A DNA stretch of 64,000 nt from Rattus norvegicus (lineage: Eukaryota > Chordata > Mammalia > Rodentia > Muridae). The DNA lies in contig NC_086025.1 of assembly GCF_036323735.1 (NCBI RefSeq), positions 107,670,688 through 107,734,687 on the forward strand, in the 5' to 3' direction. The translations under genes and the position numbers were made by a program. Of the stretch, positions 46,300-58,260 are shown piece after piece (position 1 is the stretch's first letter; the number at the start of each line of letters is the position of its first letter). Below the pieces are notes generated by a model, which ran no database searches, was not told the origin of the DNA, and saw nothing but the letters and a program-made list of their open reading frames with translations.

Positions 46300-47495
46300 A
46301 TGGTCCTCACACCATCGTCTGCTCCTACACCATCCACTCAGTGTGGCAGGGACCCTGGCTTTACTTCCGGCCTGTGTCAAAAGCCTGGGTGCAGGGCAGG
46401 GCAGACAGACCTAGTGAAACCCCGCCCCCGGATGCAGCTGAGTTCCGCGTTTGCGCCATTGCTGTCTGGGATCTGGGGGCAGATCTGGTCTTTCATCTCT
46501 TACCCAGTTCATCTCATAGAACTCACAAGGTACATCAGAGCAGAGGCCAGACAATCTGTTTTGCAGACAAGGACATGGAGGTGACTTCTTGCCTCCTGCT
46601 GTGTGGTGTCACTTAGTACCCAGGTCCACACATGGTTGAATACCACATCTCATCCTAAAACATTGCCTCCAACTTCCACCCTATCTTGGGCTCTGCAGGT
46701 TAGCTCCTGAGCTGTACACCTCTCAGCTCCTGTACCCAGTAGTACTAGGGCATTGTGGTCTCAGGGTGAGGGTGTCTGCAGAATGGTTATTCTCTGGCTG
46801 AGGGATCTCAGAGAGCTGAGTGTGATGACGGCTACCCAGCAAGTGGGCTCTACTATCCCAAGGGAGGCCCTGATTCTCCCTTCTCCACTCCTGCTTAAGG
46901 CGTTTTGGAATGGCTGGGTCTTGGCAAAGGGAAGAGGAAACTCCAGGTATGTGGCTTTCACAAGCTCCTTCAAGGCATCCCCTTGCTGCCCTCCTTTTGT
47001 TTGCTGGGAAGAAGGCAGGGACCTGTTATTAAAACTGTTCATCAAAGGAGAATACAAAGGCAGAGGAGCAGTTGGAGCTGGGACAGAGGACAGAGCACTG
47101 CAGGCTGTGTAGAGGTGTCTCCTCCAGGCCAAGTAAAGATAGGATGGGAGGGCTTCTTTCCACATCCTATGGCTTGCTGATGTCCTGAGTAACCAAGATA
47201 ATGAACAGTCATGCAACTCACCCAACCTGACCTCCAGGGCTTGCCTGGTAATCCCATTACCTCTGTGGCAGGGAGTAATATTCTTACTCAGCAGACGAGG
47301 CATGGGAAATTCAGAGAGGCCAGCGAGATTGTCTCTAGTCATGTGGCAAGCAGGAAGCGTCATGATCCAATGAGGCAAGTGATATGTATCACTTTGGTGA
47401 GTGTCCCCAGCACCCAGCCTGGCAGAGCTCAAACCAACCATGTCTAAGACCCTGGCAAGCTCCATGGGCTGTGATGGTCCTGTCACAAAGCTCTC
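46300..47495. other. No assigned gene; one long minus-strand frame
   Basis: The minus strand has a 259-codon open frame (46761-47540) with no recognised domain. It overlaps a MIR and the start of an ORR1, so coding is unlikely. Confidence 0.45.
47245..47380 (-). mobile_element. MIR fragment, minus strand
   Basis: CTTACTCAGCAGACGAGGCA, GGGAAATTCAGAGAGGCCAG and AGTCATGTGGCAAGCAGGAA correspond to antisense MIR. Confidence 0.5.
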
Positions 47496-47499
47496 CTGG

Positions 47500-47978
47500 T
47501 TAGAACTTTGAGCCACCCCCAGGCTCATGTGTTGATCCATTGGTCCTCAGGAGGTGGTAGTGAACACTTTAGTAGGTGGGGCCTGGCTACAACAGGCCTA
47601 GATTCCTGGACAGTTTTTGAAATATATCTGTTTGGTTTTGTTTCTGTGAAACAGGTTTTCTCTGTGTGTAGCTCTGGAACTCACTGTATAGACAAGTCTG
47701 GCTTCAAGCTCACAGAGGTCTGCCTGCCTCTGCCTCCTGAGGGATTGAAGGTGTCTTTCAGTTTGTTCTCTGCCTCCTCTTCAATACCAGTCAACACCAT
47801 GTGAGTAGCCTCTGCCGCCATTTCCTTCTGCTGTGATGCTTTGCCTAATCTCAGACTGGAGGCAACGGACCCCCCAACCTTGGATTGAGACATGTGCAAC
47901 TGCAAACCACGATAAACCATCCTACCGTCAAGTTGAATCACTTAGGTATTAGTCATAGCAACGAGTCTGACTAAAACA
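47500..47978 (+). mobile_element. ORR1-like MaLR LTR interrupted by B1
   Basis: The left part has GGCTCATGTGTTGATCCATT, GGTCCTCAGGAGG and TAGTAGGTGGGGCCTGGCT. The right part, after the B1, has ACACCATGTGAGTAGCCTCT, TGATGCTTTGCCTAATCTCA and AGTCTGACTAAAACAG. The order matches an ORR1/MaLR LTR. Confidence 0.65.
47632..47756 (-). mobile_element. B1 SINE, minus strand, inserted in an ORR1-like LTR
   Basis: GAAACAGGTTTTCTCTGTGT, CTGGAACTCACTGTATAGAC and TCTGCCTGCCTCTGCCTCCT are the reverse complement of rodent B1. It splits the flanking LTR sequence. Confidence 0.85.
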
Positions 47979-48149
47979 GGTACCAAATCACCCTGTAGTA
48001 GGAGGTCCGTGAAGCCTTCCAGAGGTGGTTTCTGCCAGATCAGGTTTGAGGGTTCATTCAAGTGGTGACTAAGAAAGGCAGTGGCATCAAATTCCAAGGA
48101 ACATGTCAAATACATAAAAGCAAAGCGTGAGCATCAAAACTAATGACAC

Positions 48150-48430
48150 CAATGATGGTCAATGACATCATCAGCAATATCACTGACATCAGCAGCATTG
48201 TCAGTGATGTCATCAGCAATGTTAATGATACTCTCATCAAAAACATCCACATCATGGCCAATCAACATCAATGACATCACCATGACCAGCATCAATGACA
48301 CTATCATTGTCAGTGACCCCACCGCAGCAACATCAATGACATCATCAATGACACCATCATCATCAATGATATCATCTGCAACACCAGTGACACCGTCATC
48401 AGCAACATCATGATAAATGGCATCACCTTC
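48150..48430. repeat. ATC/ATG-rich imperfect repeat with TGACATCA motifs
   Basis: About 0.28 kb built of ATCA, AATGACATCA and CAGCAACATC units. Exact TGACATCA or its complement occurs at 48163, 48184, 48205, 48272 and 48337. Confidence 0.88.
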
Positions 48431-48434
48431 CACC

Positions 48435-49230
48435 ATGTCAGTGTCAATGACTCGTTCTCATTAACAACAAGTCAACATCAGTGGCATCAGCACCACCCAT
48501 CACATGGTTTCCCTGGTGGCAAGACCTGAGCTAGCTACTGTCTTCTCCTCCAGGGTCTTTTAGGCATGGATGGACACTGGATTGCTCCACCTTGTCGGCA
48601 CAGGCTTGTGAGTTTACGCCATGCTATCATCATTCCTGACACACAGCTTAGCACTCCAGAGTTCCACAAGGTCAGATTTCATTGCCTAGTTCACAGGGTG
48701 GGTCAGAGGTTCAATCCAAGCAGTGGGCTTTGATGCCTTCAATATCTTACACACTGTCAGGGTTTCCTATACATCCCATCTCTGTGCACACAGCCAGTAT
48801 AATGGATGAACACTGGGGAGTCAACCAGCGGACAATAATCATTATATCTTTCCCACCCCAGGCCTCACCAAGATGTGTGCCCACTTATTCTCCAGTAGAC
48901 AGAGCTTCCAGGAAGAGAACCCAAAGCCTCACACCCTGCATCAACCCCATATCTGCTGGATGTAGGTTCAGCGGCCAGGCATCCTGCTCTGCTCTTACAG
49001 CATCAATCTGCTCACCACTCCGGTTTGCTCCAGAGTAAAGCAGAGCTGCCCTCCCCTGACCCCCAACCATTTCCATAGCCTGCCTTGGAGGCAACCTCTG
49101 TCCATGGTGGGGAGGTGTCCTGCTGACTCAGTCCCAGAACAGACTCTAGCACTCGGGCGTTGTGAATGTTTGTTGTGCTGCTGCAAACAGGACCCTCTGA
49201 AAGAGTGACAGGAGACAGAGCAGAGGACTT
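48435..49230. other. No gene seen
   Basis: Unique sequence between the ATC-rich repeat and the antisense L1. Confidence 0.5.
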
Positions 49231-50284
49231 CTTAGCACAAGGGGAGAGAGCAGAGTTTCTTCACACACGAGGAGCTATCGATTTCATTGATCATCTACAA
49301 AGAGCCAGCTTTTTGTTTCTAATCGATTTCCATTGCTTTCTGTTTTTAACGTCATCGATTTCAGCGTTTGTTTCCCCTCTTCCGCACACTGTGGGTGTTT
49401 GACTCCTCTTCTTTTAGGCTCTTGAGGTAGGAAATTTGATTATTGACTTGAGATGCTTCCGCTTGTCCAAGGCAGGCATTTAGTGCTGTAAGAGTCCCTC
49501 AGAGCATCGCTTTTACTGTCCCACACGTCTTGATATGCTGTCTCTTCAGTTTTATTTGGTTCAGCGTCGTTTTAAAAATCCCCCGAGACTTCCTTTTTGA
49601 CTGATGGGTTAAGTAGTTTCCAAGTGTTTGGAGGCTTTTCTGTTGGCTTGTAGTTATCAACCTCCAGCTGGAGTGGATTGGGCAGAGACCGCTCTGATGC
49701 TGACCATCTCTCATTCGATGAGGGCTCTATTCTGGCCTAGGACGTTCCTTGTCTGGTATATTTGTTTCCAAATGGTTCTTACAAGAAACGTGGGCTTTGC
49801 TGTCATTGCATGGAGGACCACTGTGAATACTATTAGACTCTCCTGGGCTTTGGTGTTGCCGGTGTTTCATAATTGTGTCTCGACTTATCTGACTGTTGAT
49901 AGACTAACAGTGAAGCGTCTGCCTGTAATTGTGGATCACATTGTTTTGTTTTCACTCCTGTGTTCTCAGTGTCTTGCATCTGTTGTTTGGTGTCTGTACA
50001 TTTAGAATGCTTTATCTCTCGGGAGGACTGACATTTTATCATTGGAGTCTCACTCCCTCTCCGTCACCCTTTTTCAGAGGTTAATGTAAACAGCTGTACT
50101 TTCTGTGGACTAATGCTTCATATTTTTAAAGTCCTTTCACTTTCAATGCACCTGCACCATCACATCTGAAGTGATTTTCCTGTATCAGCTCTTGGTTGGT
50201 CCGTTTCTCCATTCCATTCTTGCAACTCACCTGGTGTTTTTAGGAAAGAAAAATAATCAATAAAAAAACCCTATCAAATATCAA

Positions 50285-50400
50285 TTTCAATTTTGAGGCA
50301 AAGTCTCAAAATGTAGCCCGGGTTGGCTATAAGCTCATGAACCCCCTGCCTCACTTCCGGAGTGCTGTAGTTGCAGGTATGCACCACTAGGCTGGGCTAA
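50285..50400 (-). mobile_element. B1-related SINE, minus strand, diverged
   Basis: TTTTGAGGCAAAGTCTCAAA, TGTAGCCCGGGTTGGCTATA and CAGGTATGCACCACTAGGCT match the complement of an old B1/PB1-like monomer. It lies within the antisense L1 remnant. Confidence 0.65.
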
Positions 50401-50828
50401 TGTAACTCCTATGTCAGGACTGCCATGTCAGCTTGGTGTTCTGTCCATCCTCTCTTCCTGTGGGCCCACTGAAGATCCCCTCTTTTGGTCTGCTGATTAT
50501 TCTGATTAGAACTCTCATTTTATACCCACACTAGACCTTGTACACACGTAGTTTTCCGTAGTCTGTGGATGTCACTGTTATCGGCTTGAGTGACTATAAG
50601 CAAGCTCCTTTCTGCTAGTTTACCTCCCCCTTACTATAGTAGAGGAAATTTTCCGTGCACTGAACTAGCATCTCAACGGAACTCTGGGTACTGCACATAG
50701 GAAACACAAGAAGGAAAAGCTGTCGATCCAGCTGCCATCATCTTTCTTATCTGCCTCCTTCAGTCCTTCCTTCTTGATGTCCAGCTGTTGCTTCTTCTAC
50801 TGAATATTCCAGTATTAAACATTGTTTT

Positions 50829-50924
50829 TTTTTTTTTTTCTTTTTCTTCGGAGCTGGGGACCGAACCCAGGGCCTTTCGCTTCCTAAGCAAGCGCTCTAC
50901 CACTGAGCTAAATCCCCAACCCCT
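50829..50924 (-). mobile_element. ID element (BC1-type SINE), minus strand, with TSD
   Basis: On the minus strand this reads GGGGTTGGGGATTTAGCTCA and so on through CCCAGCTCCGAAGAAAAAG to an A-tail (poly-T at about 50824-50850 on the plus strand). The 14-bp duplication TTAAACATTGTTTT is present at 50815-50828 and 50925-50938. It sits inside degenerate L1/B3 sequence. Confidence 0.93.
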
Positions 50925-50949
50925 TTAAACATTGTTTTAACTACACTAT

Positions 50950-51155
50950 ATTTGCATGTTTGTGTGTGTGTATACATGCATGAGTGCACATGTATGTGCA
51001 TGCGTGTACATGCCATGGCACATGCATGGACATCAGAGAACAATTGAAGGAAAGGGTTCTTGCCTTCCACCACGTGGGTCTCAGGGATCGTACTCAAATT
51101 ATTGGGCTTAGCCACGGGTGTCTTCACTGCTGAGCCATCTCCTGGCGCCACTCTT
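50950..51155 (-). mobile_element. B3-like SINE, minus strand, diverged
   Basis: The plus strand carries TTCCACCACGTGGGTCTCAG, GGATCGTACTCAAATTATTG and GCTGAGCCATCTCCTGGCGC, the reverse complement of a B3/B2-type tRNA-derived SINE. A TG-rich stretch on its tail side (50957-51010) is probably derived from the tail. Confidence 0.65.
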
Positions 51156-51635
51156 TCCTTTTTGTTTAGAGGTTCTGTTAGCCATTCCTTGAGGGTAGGG
51201 TCGTTAGTGACAAATTTTCTTCACTTTCCTTCTCCCGAGAATGTCTTCATTGCCTTTCTTTCCTTCAGGATATATGATGCTGGGTGAGATATTTTTTCCT
51301 TGAAAAATATTGTCCTTTCCTTCTAACGGTATCTGAGATTTGCGATGAGCGCGTCCCTGTCACCCTGCTTGTTTCTCTCTGTAGATAAGTTTCTGCTCTT
51401 CCCTGTCCCCTCTCCCTTCATGTTTTGTTTCCTGGAGCTTGGTTGTGATATTCATTTGTGTGTAGTTCTTTGGATGCCCTCTGCTCGGGACTCACACACT
51501 GTCTCAAATCTGTATGTTTATGAATGTATGCATTGCCGAATTTAGGATGTTTTTGGCCACTATTTCTTTAACTACACTCTTGTAACTGCCTCCCTCCTTG
51601 TGTCCCCCTCTCTCTCCATTCTCAAATCCATCTCT

Positions 51636-51718
51636 CTTCCTCCCTCCCTCCCTCCCTCCCTCCTTCCCTCAACTCCTCCATCCCTCCTTCATCTCCTCCC
51701 TCCCTCCATCTTGCCCTC
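51636..51718. repeat. (CCTC)n-type polypyrimidine tract
   Basis: CCTCCCTCCCTCC units, slightly interrupted, inside the antisense L1 remnant. Confidence 0.9.
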
Positions 51719-52539
51719 CTTCAAGGACTCTGAGGATGAGACTAGTTCCTGATGCTCCACTCCTCTCAGCCTAGCGATCCTCACTGTGTTAGTCAGGTAG
51801 GGTGAACCCCACCGTTGTATCTTTAACTTCAGAGCATCCTCTCTTGTCTCTGCTCTCTGCTGTGCAGTCATGCACTGAGCTTTGAATTTCTGGCTGCTGT
51901 AGTTTTGTTACTGGGGAAAAACCTAAATAAACCAAGCTTCACTTTCTCTTAAGTGACTTACAGATCTCTAAGATAAGAAGTCTCACCTGAGCAGTGCAGT
52001 ATGGAGCTTCCCCTTGTTTGTCCCTGGAAGTTGTGATAACAGTTGCCTTAGGTGACTCTGCATGGACCCGAGGATACCATTGCTGAAAACGCAATGAGTC
52101 TTATTTGACCTGCAGCTAACAGGCGGGGATGCTCAGTATCTGTCTTTGTAGCCTGTTTGTCCCCTTCCCTGGTTAATCTTTGCATCAGATCTTACCTGAC
52201 TCTGGGTTGAACACCCAGAGATGCTTTGTTGGGAGCTGTGATGCAGGCTGAATTTGGTCCCTCTTCAAGGTTAAAGATACACATTATCCACCACAACCAG
52301 AAACTTTAGATATTGAAAGGAGTGAGGAGAGTTCTAGAAGGCTCTACTTTCCTCAGAAAAGGAATGCATCTCCATTCATTAGCCCACATCCTTCTCTCAC
52401 TATCCCTGTCCTCTGTGCCTGTCACAACTATGGATGGGGCAGACTGACCGATGACCAATGCTCTTTTCCTTACCCCCTCTTACCTCTCCCACTCCCTCCA
52501 AGTCTCCCTCCTGCCTTCACGTCTTATTTAAAGAGACCC

Positions 52540-52715
52540 CTGTGCTTTAATTAGGGTGGCATATGTGAGCATGGGAGTGGAGTTATTTACTGGAGCATGG
52601 GCAGCTTACCAGTGGCTGCCCCTCTAAAGGAAATGACTCCCCTTTCCCAAGAGGTGACTGACCGCCAATAGTTCTTCAGCTAGGAGTGAGCCAATGGTTG
52701 ATGACTTATGGACTC
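52540..52715 (-). mobile_element. Possible L1 3'-end fragment, antisense
   Basis: On the minus strand GCAGCCACTGGTAAGCTGCC and CATGCTCCAGTAAATAACTC resemble the end of rodent L1 (Lx-type) sequences. Short and diverged. Confidence 0.35.
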
Positions 52716-53531
52716 AATTTTGTGTGGGTTTTATGCAGCTATCCTCTGTGTGCAGGGGATGTTAGGCAAGTGCTCTCTAACCCCATCCCTTACCTGTGTT
52801 TTTCCAGCCTTCTCATGTATCTTTTCATGCACTGTTTGCATCCCAGGGCCTACATTCCTGCCATTCACTTTACAGGAGCATTGGGCTTAGGGCACATGCT
52901 AAATCATGAATGACCTCTTTACTAGCTGCCGTCTGGCACAAAGCTGGAATGGTGCCTCAGTCCATACGGCATCTGGTCTGATGGAGGCCAGCCCTTCTGC
53001 AGGATGCACTTTGGCAGCAGTGGGGCAGGTGGTTGCCTTCTCTGGAACGGAAAGATGCCTGTGGAGCACATTATCGCACAGGAATGCAGACCCTGGGCTG
53101 TGAGTCCAAATGGGGCCGTTCTGTGAAACTTCTCAGCGCTAGGCTGCCAGCTCTGAGCGAGAATAACTTGCATCTTAACATCCTGTTTACCAGGACGTTA
53201 ATGGCTCCAGTGGACAGGCTCGTCAGCAGTTTTCCTCCATGTCCTCAGTCCTTTAGGTACCATCTCTGTTCTTTATTTGATGTTTTCTGCAGTCAGTGCT
53301 TATTACCTTAATAACCATAAAAGTGTTATTTTTATAATTTTAAAGCGATTTCTCTGTACTTAGTACTAAAGGCGGTACCTCATCTCCAGAACGCCCCCAA
53401 CTCACCCTGCAGGAAGGAAGATTGTCTATGACATTTCTTGAGCCGTTCTTAGTCACCCAGTTGGGTGTGTTCACGTAGACAGTTTCACTTTTTTGATTGA
53501 TGCTTCCAACTCTCCCTTGCCCCACCCCATT

Positions 53532-53608
53532 TCTGTGGTCCTGGGGATCAAGTCCAGTGTCTTAAGCTTGGCAAATGAATGCTCTGCCACTGAGCCCCAC
53601 CCCAGCCT
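53532..53608 (-). mobile_element. ID/B4-derived SINE fragment, minus strand
   Basis: TGGTCCTGGGGATCAAGTCC and GCTCTGCCACTGAGCCCCAC are the reverse complement of an ID-like tRNA-derived head with recognisable A- and B-box regions, heavily diverged. Confidence 0.6.
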
Positions 53609-53821
53609 CTGTATTTGACTTCCCATGGGTTGCCTATGTCTCTGAGCCTGAATCCCATGTGATTTCTCTTATGCGGATATGTTATTGGATTCGGGTGCTC
53701 CCTAGACCCAAGATGGCTTCATTTCAATGCCTTTTAACTCTTCTATGAAAATATCTGTTCTGTGATTCTGTTTGAATATGGATCTGGGGGACATTGCTCA
53801 CCACAAGTTTCTGGTGACATG

Positions 53822-53822
<1 letters not shown>

Positions 53823-53868
<46 letters not shown>
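53823..53868. repeat. (CA)23 microsatellite
   Basis: Uninterrupted CA dinucleotides. Confidence 0.97.
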
Positions 53869-53873
<5 letters not shown>

Positions 53874-54039
53874 TTTCCTCCTCTCCTGGAGAGTGGCTGC
53901 CCTATGGCCAGAGGGATCCTTATGAAATGAAAGGTCAATGCCTCTGCCCTGCCTGGGGCCAGTGAGGAGAGCAGCTGGGCAGTCCTGCCTGTCCTGAGAC
54001 CAGAGCTGTGCACCAAGAGTGACCAAGATTTGTTTAGAG

Positions 54040-54293
54040 CAGTGCTTCTAAACCTAGAAGGCAGACCCTTCTAAAAGGGTCATGGGTCATGACCCTTTTG
54101 GGGGAACAATGATCCTTTCCACAGGGGTTGCATATCAGATATCCTGCATATCACATATTTACATTATGATTTGTAACAGTAGCAAAATTATAGTCCTAAA
54201 GTAGCAACAAAAATGATTTTATGGTGGGGGGGTCATCACAACATGAGGAACTGTCTTGAAGGGTCGCAACACTAGGAAGATTGAGAACTGTAT
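54040..54293 (+). mobile_element. URR1 hAT-type miniature DNA transposon
   Basis: This starts CAGTGCTTCTAAACCT. It contains GGTCATGACCCTTTTGGGGG, CATATTTACATTATGATTTG and GGTCATCACAACATGAGGAA, and ends near GATTGAGAACTG, as URR1 does. GTTTAGAG (54032-54039) and GTTTAGAC (54294-54301) form a 7/8 matching 8-bp target duplication. Confidence 0.85.
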
Positions 54294-54299
54294 GTTTAG

Positions 54300-56440
54300 A
54301 CGGTTCTGATAAGCTGCTCTGGTGGACTGGGCACTTTAGCTGTGGCCTGCTTTGCCTCAGCCTGGCTCCATAGCACAGAAGGTTCCAATTTACTGCCTGT
54401 AATGCAGATATCAAGATGTCTTCTGTCCACACATAAGAACCCTGAAACTGGTGGTCTGAGAGACAGAATCCCTCTCTGTATTACTGTTAAAGGGATGGAG
54501 GCCCAGGTTGGGGAAGTGTTGGCCTCAGGTCATGCTTTGTGGTGAGTGCAGGATCTGGGGCCCATCCTGGCCTTTCCCTACCTTCTCCTGGCACAACTCT
54601 TGTGGGCACTGGGATCTGGCTATCTTGCCCCAAGGCTACATTGTTCTGGGGGTGTCCCTAGCCTGGAGGGACACTGTGAGGCATATCAGCTCCTAAGTGT
54701 GACTCTCAGGCTGAGTACAGGCAGGGACAAGGCAGGGAAGGAAGTAGGGGGCCATGACGCTTTTAGTCTCAGCCTTGATGGGAACAGCTGGTGAAGGAGA
54801 CATGACTGTGGCCACCACAGGATGAAATTCAGGGTTGGTAATTGTCCACTCGCAGCAGGAAGGAAGTGCTAATGTCATTGTTATTGGAGAGCCAGCCAAG
54901 AGCACAGCTCAAGTTTGCTCCCTGAGCCAACATGGCTGTTCTTCCCATGAGTCATCTTGCTCCTCGAGCAGCAGGTTTTCAGCTCTGAAAATTTCAGGTT
55001 GCATTGCTTCTCCTGAGGTTTGTGGACCCGTGTGTCCGTGGGGGGGGGAACCTCTTACAGAGGCTCTGCCACCCTAGGGTATCTAGCGACACCTGCTCAT
55101 CTCTCGCCGCATGTGGGGAAGCAGAACCAGAGAAGCCTGGAGACTTCCTATGGCCACACAGTTAGAAAAGACAAGGCCCAGACAAGAACACAGGGCAGAC
55201 TGGGTCAGGGTCTGAGGGGCTCATTCACTCACCCACTTTCATTCTCTTACTGCCTCAATCAATCACACACTCATTCACTGATGAACTCATTCACTTAGCC
55301 ATGAACTCATTCATTCATTCACCCTGTCACTCATTCGCTTACCCATTCGCTAACTCATCTACTTTCTCACACTGGGCCAGTTCATCATTTGCTCATTGAT
55401 CTATCTACACACCTTCCACGTCTACCCTGGGCTGAGTGTGAAGGTATGCACATATGTTGTACTTGTTCTATTGTCCAGTGACACTGGACAAATTTACAGT
55501 AGAAAAGCTCTCCCCCTAGACACACCCAGGTCTCTTGGGACCCCCAAAGCTGAATGTCCCCAGCTACATATGGCACCAGCAGCGAGGGCAGACAGCGATA
55601 GAGGCAGTCCGGACAAAGAAGGGAAGAGGGCCTGTCTTGGACAGCTGCATTTGTGTATTTGTACTGCAGCCCTCAGTCTCTCCACTCAGTGTGCTGGGAG
55701 CCACTCGGCAAGCCAACATGTGAAATGTGCACCCCTTCCTTCCCGTGTTCTGGTCACTGTGCTGTTGTTAGCACGGCCAGAGAAGTTCTTGAATGACCAC
55801 AAGAACTGGTTACCTGGGGCCATTGGACTGTCCTCAGGGCTTTTGCCCTCTGGGTGTTAGGCACCTCTGGTGACTCTGCCAGCTTCTGACGTGCCACTTT
55901 CCCTTAATTAGTTGATATCATTCCTTGTGAGTTAGAACAAATGTTTCTGGTAGCAGTTTTAGGTAGAAACAGAGGTTTTAAAGACAGCACAGTGCTCCCA
56001 GAAACCTCCACCTTTCTCTCGCTCTGTGGCTATGGTGCGTGGGCCAGAATCACTGACACTCACTGTCAACTCACTTCATCTTCAACTCCATTTTCTGTGC
56101 TTGCAGCAGATTCCTGCTGGGTCTCGGGATGAGGCTCTTCTGGAATTTGCCCAGTCATTAGGTCTCTCGTAGAACTTCAGTCTGTCAGGTTCTCGGGGAG
56201 GAATAGTTAGAGGCTCAGAACCTCCTCCTGTTCCCATGACCTACCCCTGGGGATGCTGACTTTAGTCACCAGGCTCAGGGGATGGTTGTCAGGCATCTCT
56301 GCTGAGGCATCCTCCCCATCCATTTTCTGCACCGTATGTTGGGAAGACCACCGTATGCATGGTCCATACTTGAGGAATGGGAGGCATGCATCATGTCATA
56401 AAATAAAAAAAGTCTACATGAAAGATCTAGAATTTTCCAG
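54300..56440. other. No gene seen
   Basis: Unique sequence with MIR-like traces (54475-54560, 55105-55195) and the CATTCACT-type repeat. A G-run is at 55040-55048. Confidence 0.5.
55215..55380. repeat. CATTCACT-type degenerate repeat
   Basis: Imperfect ACTCATTCAC and CATTCATTCA units without a strict period. Low complexity. Confidence 0.75.
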
Positions 56441-56444
56441 AACA

Positions 56445-56850
56445 AAGTTATTCTATCCATCTACACACATACGTTTCCATCAATTCCATCCATCTGTCTA
56501 TCCATTTATCTATCCATTCATTCATCCATCTATCCACCCACCCATCCATCAATCCATCCTTCATCCACCCACCCATCCATTCATCCATTTATCTACCCAT
56601 CAACCCACCCGCCCATCCACCCATCTACCCTTTCATCCATCTACCCATCCACCCATCTATCAATTAATCTATCCATTCATTCATCCATTTATTCACCCAC
56701 CCACCCATCCTCTATCCATCCATCCATCTGTTCATCCATCTGCCCATCCATCCATCCGTTCATCCATCTGCCCATCCATCCCTCCATCTACCCATCCATT
56801 TATCTATCCATTCTTCTTGTCATCCGCCCATGCATCCATGTAGTCATTCA
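56445..56850. repeat. CCATCCAT/CTAT tandem array
   Basis: About 0.4 kb of CCATCCATC, TTCATCCATC and TATCCATTCA units. This is the complementary strand of the same type of repeat as the 29.9-30.7 kb array, so the two arrays are in opposite orientation. Confidence 0.95.
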
Positions 56851-56854
56851 AACA

Positions 56855-58000
56855 TTTTATCACTGTGGACCCCATACTTCTCTTTTGGAGTTGGGCAACG
56901 ACCACTCCAGCACTACCCATTTATAAGGCACTCAGAATGTTCAGATTCTGGCACAGGGAGCGTCTTTCAGTGACTCCCGTGAGCTCCTGATGGGCTCTAT
57001 CGCACTCAGCTCTCCTACATTCTGGCTATGTGGTGCCTCAGGCTCAGCTTGTGTGCCTCTTACCCCAGCTCATTCCCAGCTACATCCCAAGGGGCCTTAG
57101 GCCTTTCATTGGAGATGGTTCTGAAAAATAAGACTTGGGTGCTGGGCTGCTTGCTGAGGCAGAGGTGGCATGGTTGTTGGGCATTCCGACCCTCAGGTCC
57201 AGGAGGTGGGGGGGCACTCATCTGGGTACACACCCAGACCTTTCTTTCCCCGTCCATCTGAGGTTTCTCCACTTCAGTTCATTATAACATGGAATATTCC
57301 AACTCCTCCTTGTTTGTCTTTGACCTCCCTCACCAGTAAGCAGATTCCTAGCTCTCCGTCCCATGGGTCAGCTCTGGGGTGTATGCAGGAGCAGCGGTGT
57401 AGCTGACCCACCTGCACAGTGGCCGTGCTGTGTCAGCTGGAGCTGGTGTGTGTACTGTGGTGGTGGAGCACTGTGTGCGCACACACAGTTTCTCTTGCCT
57501 TTTGCCTCCAGACTCTACTTGCCTCAGAAGTACTTAGGTCAGCACTTTTGGTTGCTGTGGTGGGTTTTTGATCATGGTCTGTTTAGTTCAAAGCCCAAAG
57601 GAAGTAAAGGGAAGAAGAAAAAAAAAGCAGCTTGAATCACCCAGCGTCTCAGCTCCCAGGGGCCCCTCTCTATGCTGCTGGGCAGGCATTCATCTTCCAC
57701 CTGCCTATCCCAGACTGAACCCGGAGTCGGCCTCATCTTGCTTGTTAAATGACATTTGCTTACTGTGAGCATCCTTTCCACAGCTCATCAGGAGTGCTGT
57801 GCCTGCCGCAGAGTCATTAGGAGAGGCCCTGGTACTCCATGAGCAGAAGTGGAGGGTGATGCTCCTCCAGGAGCTCTGAGTCCAGAGTGTAGAGACAGCC
57901 TGCATGGGGTGTCCCACGTGGGAAGGTAAAGTGGTGGCTGTGACAGTCCTTTGAGAATGGGTCTTGTGACAGTGTCTGAGCTGACCAGGAGAGCAGATGG
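56855..58000. other. No gene seen
   Basis: Unique sequence. Short frames only. Confidence 0.55.
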
Positions 58001-58004
58001 ATCT

Positions 58005-58260
58005 TCTCAGGGACGTAAGCTTGGATGATGATCAGGAGGAGGTAAAGGGAGAGGACATAGCTGAGTTGCTTAAATGTTTGCTAGGCAAGCATGGGGCATG
58101 CGTCAGATCCTCAGAACTCATATACATATCTGGGTGTGATGGTGGTGCTTTGAAACCCCAGCGCTGTTCCCAGCAGAGACAGGTGGATCCATGGGGCTTA
58201 CAGGCAAGACAGTATAGCTTAACCTGTGACTTTCAGGCCCTGTCTCAAAAAAAGTGAGCA
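58005..58260 (+). mobile_element. B4/ID_B1-type composite SINE, diverged
   Basis: A tRNA-like head (TTGCTAGGCAAGCATGGGGC) is followed by a B1-like body with CCCCAGCGCTG and the terminal GGCCCTGTCTCAAAAAAA. The order matches B4/RSINE-like composite rodent SINEs. The open frame across it is incidental. Confidence 0.65.

Larger units (their letters stand above)
49235..51930 (-). mobile_element. Degenerate L1 LINE, antisense, 5'-side interrupted
   Basis: On the minus strand, 49690 to 49235 reads like the middle of L1 ORF2: CTTGGAAACTACTTAACCCA, GGGACAGTAAAAGCG, TACAGCACTAAATGCCTG, and AAAGCTGGCTCTTTGTAGAT, corresponding to the family's irregular 'gggaca...ttatagcactaaatgcc...agctggtt(c)tttga' series. 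The 51180-51930 part resembles antisense L1 sequence further upstream. The element is frameshifted and carries B1, ID and B3 insertions. No protein is encodable. The interval 49700-50230 is only weakly assignable. Confidence 0.6.
51935..53820. other. No gene seen
   Basis: Unique sequence with a possible L1 fragment (52540) and an AT-rich block (53160-53345) containing TTATTACCTTAATAACC. Confidence 0.5.

Noticed and set aside
49499..50042. Open frames in the 49.5-50 kb region as genes
   Set aside because: They overlap an antisense, broken L1 ORF2 remnant.
56253..56843. 196-codon plus-strand frame with HPSIHP-type repeats
   Set aside because: Product of the CCATCCAT array.
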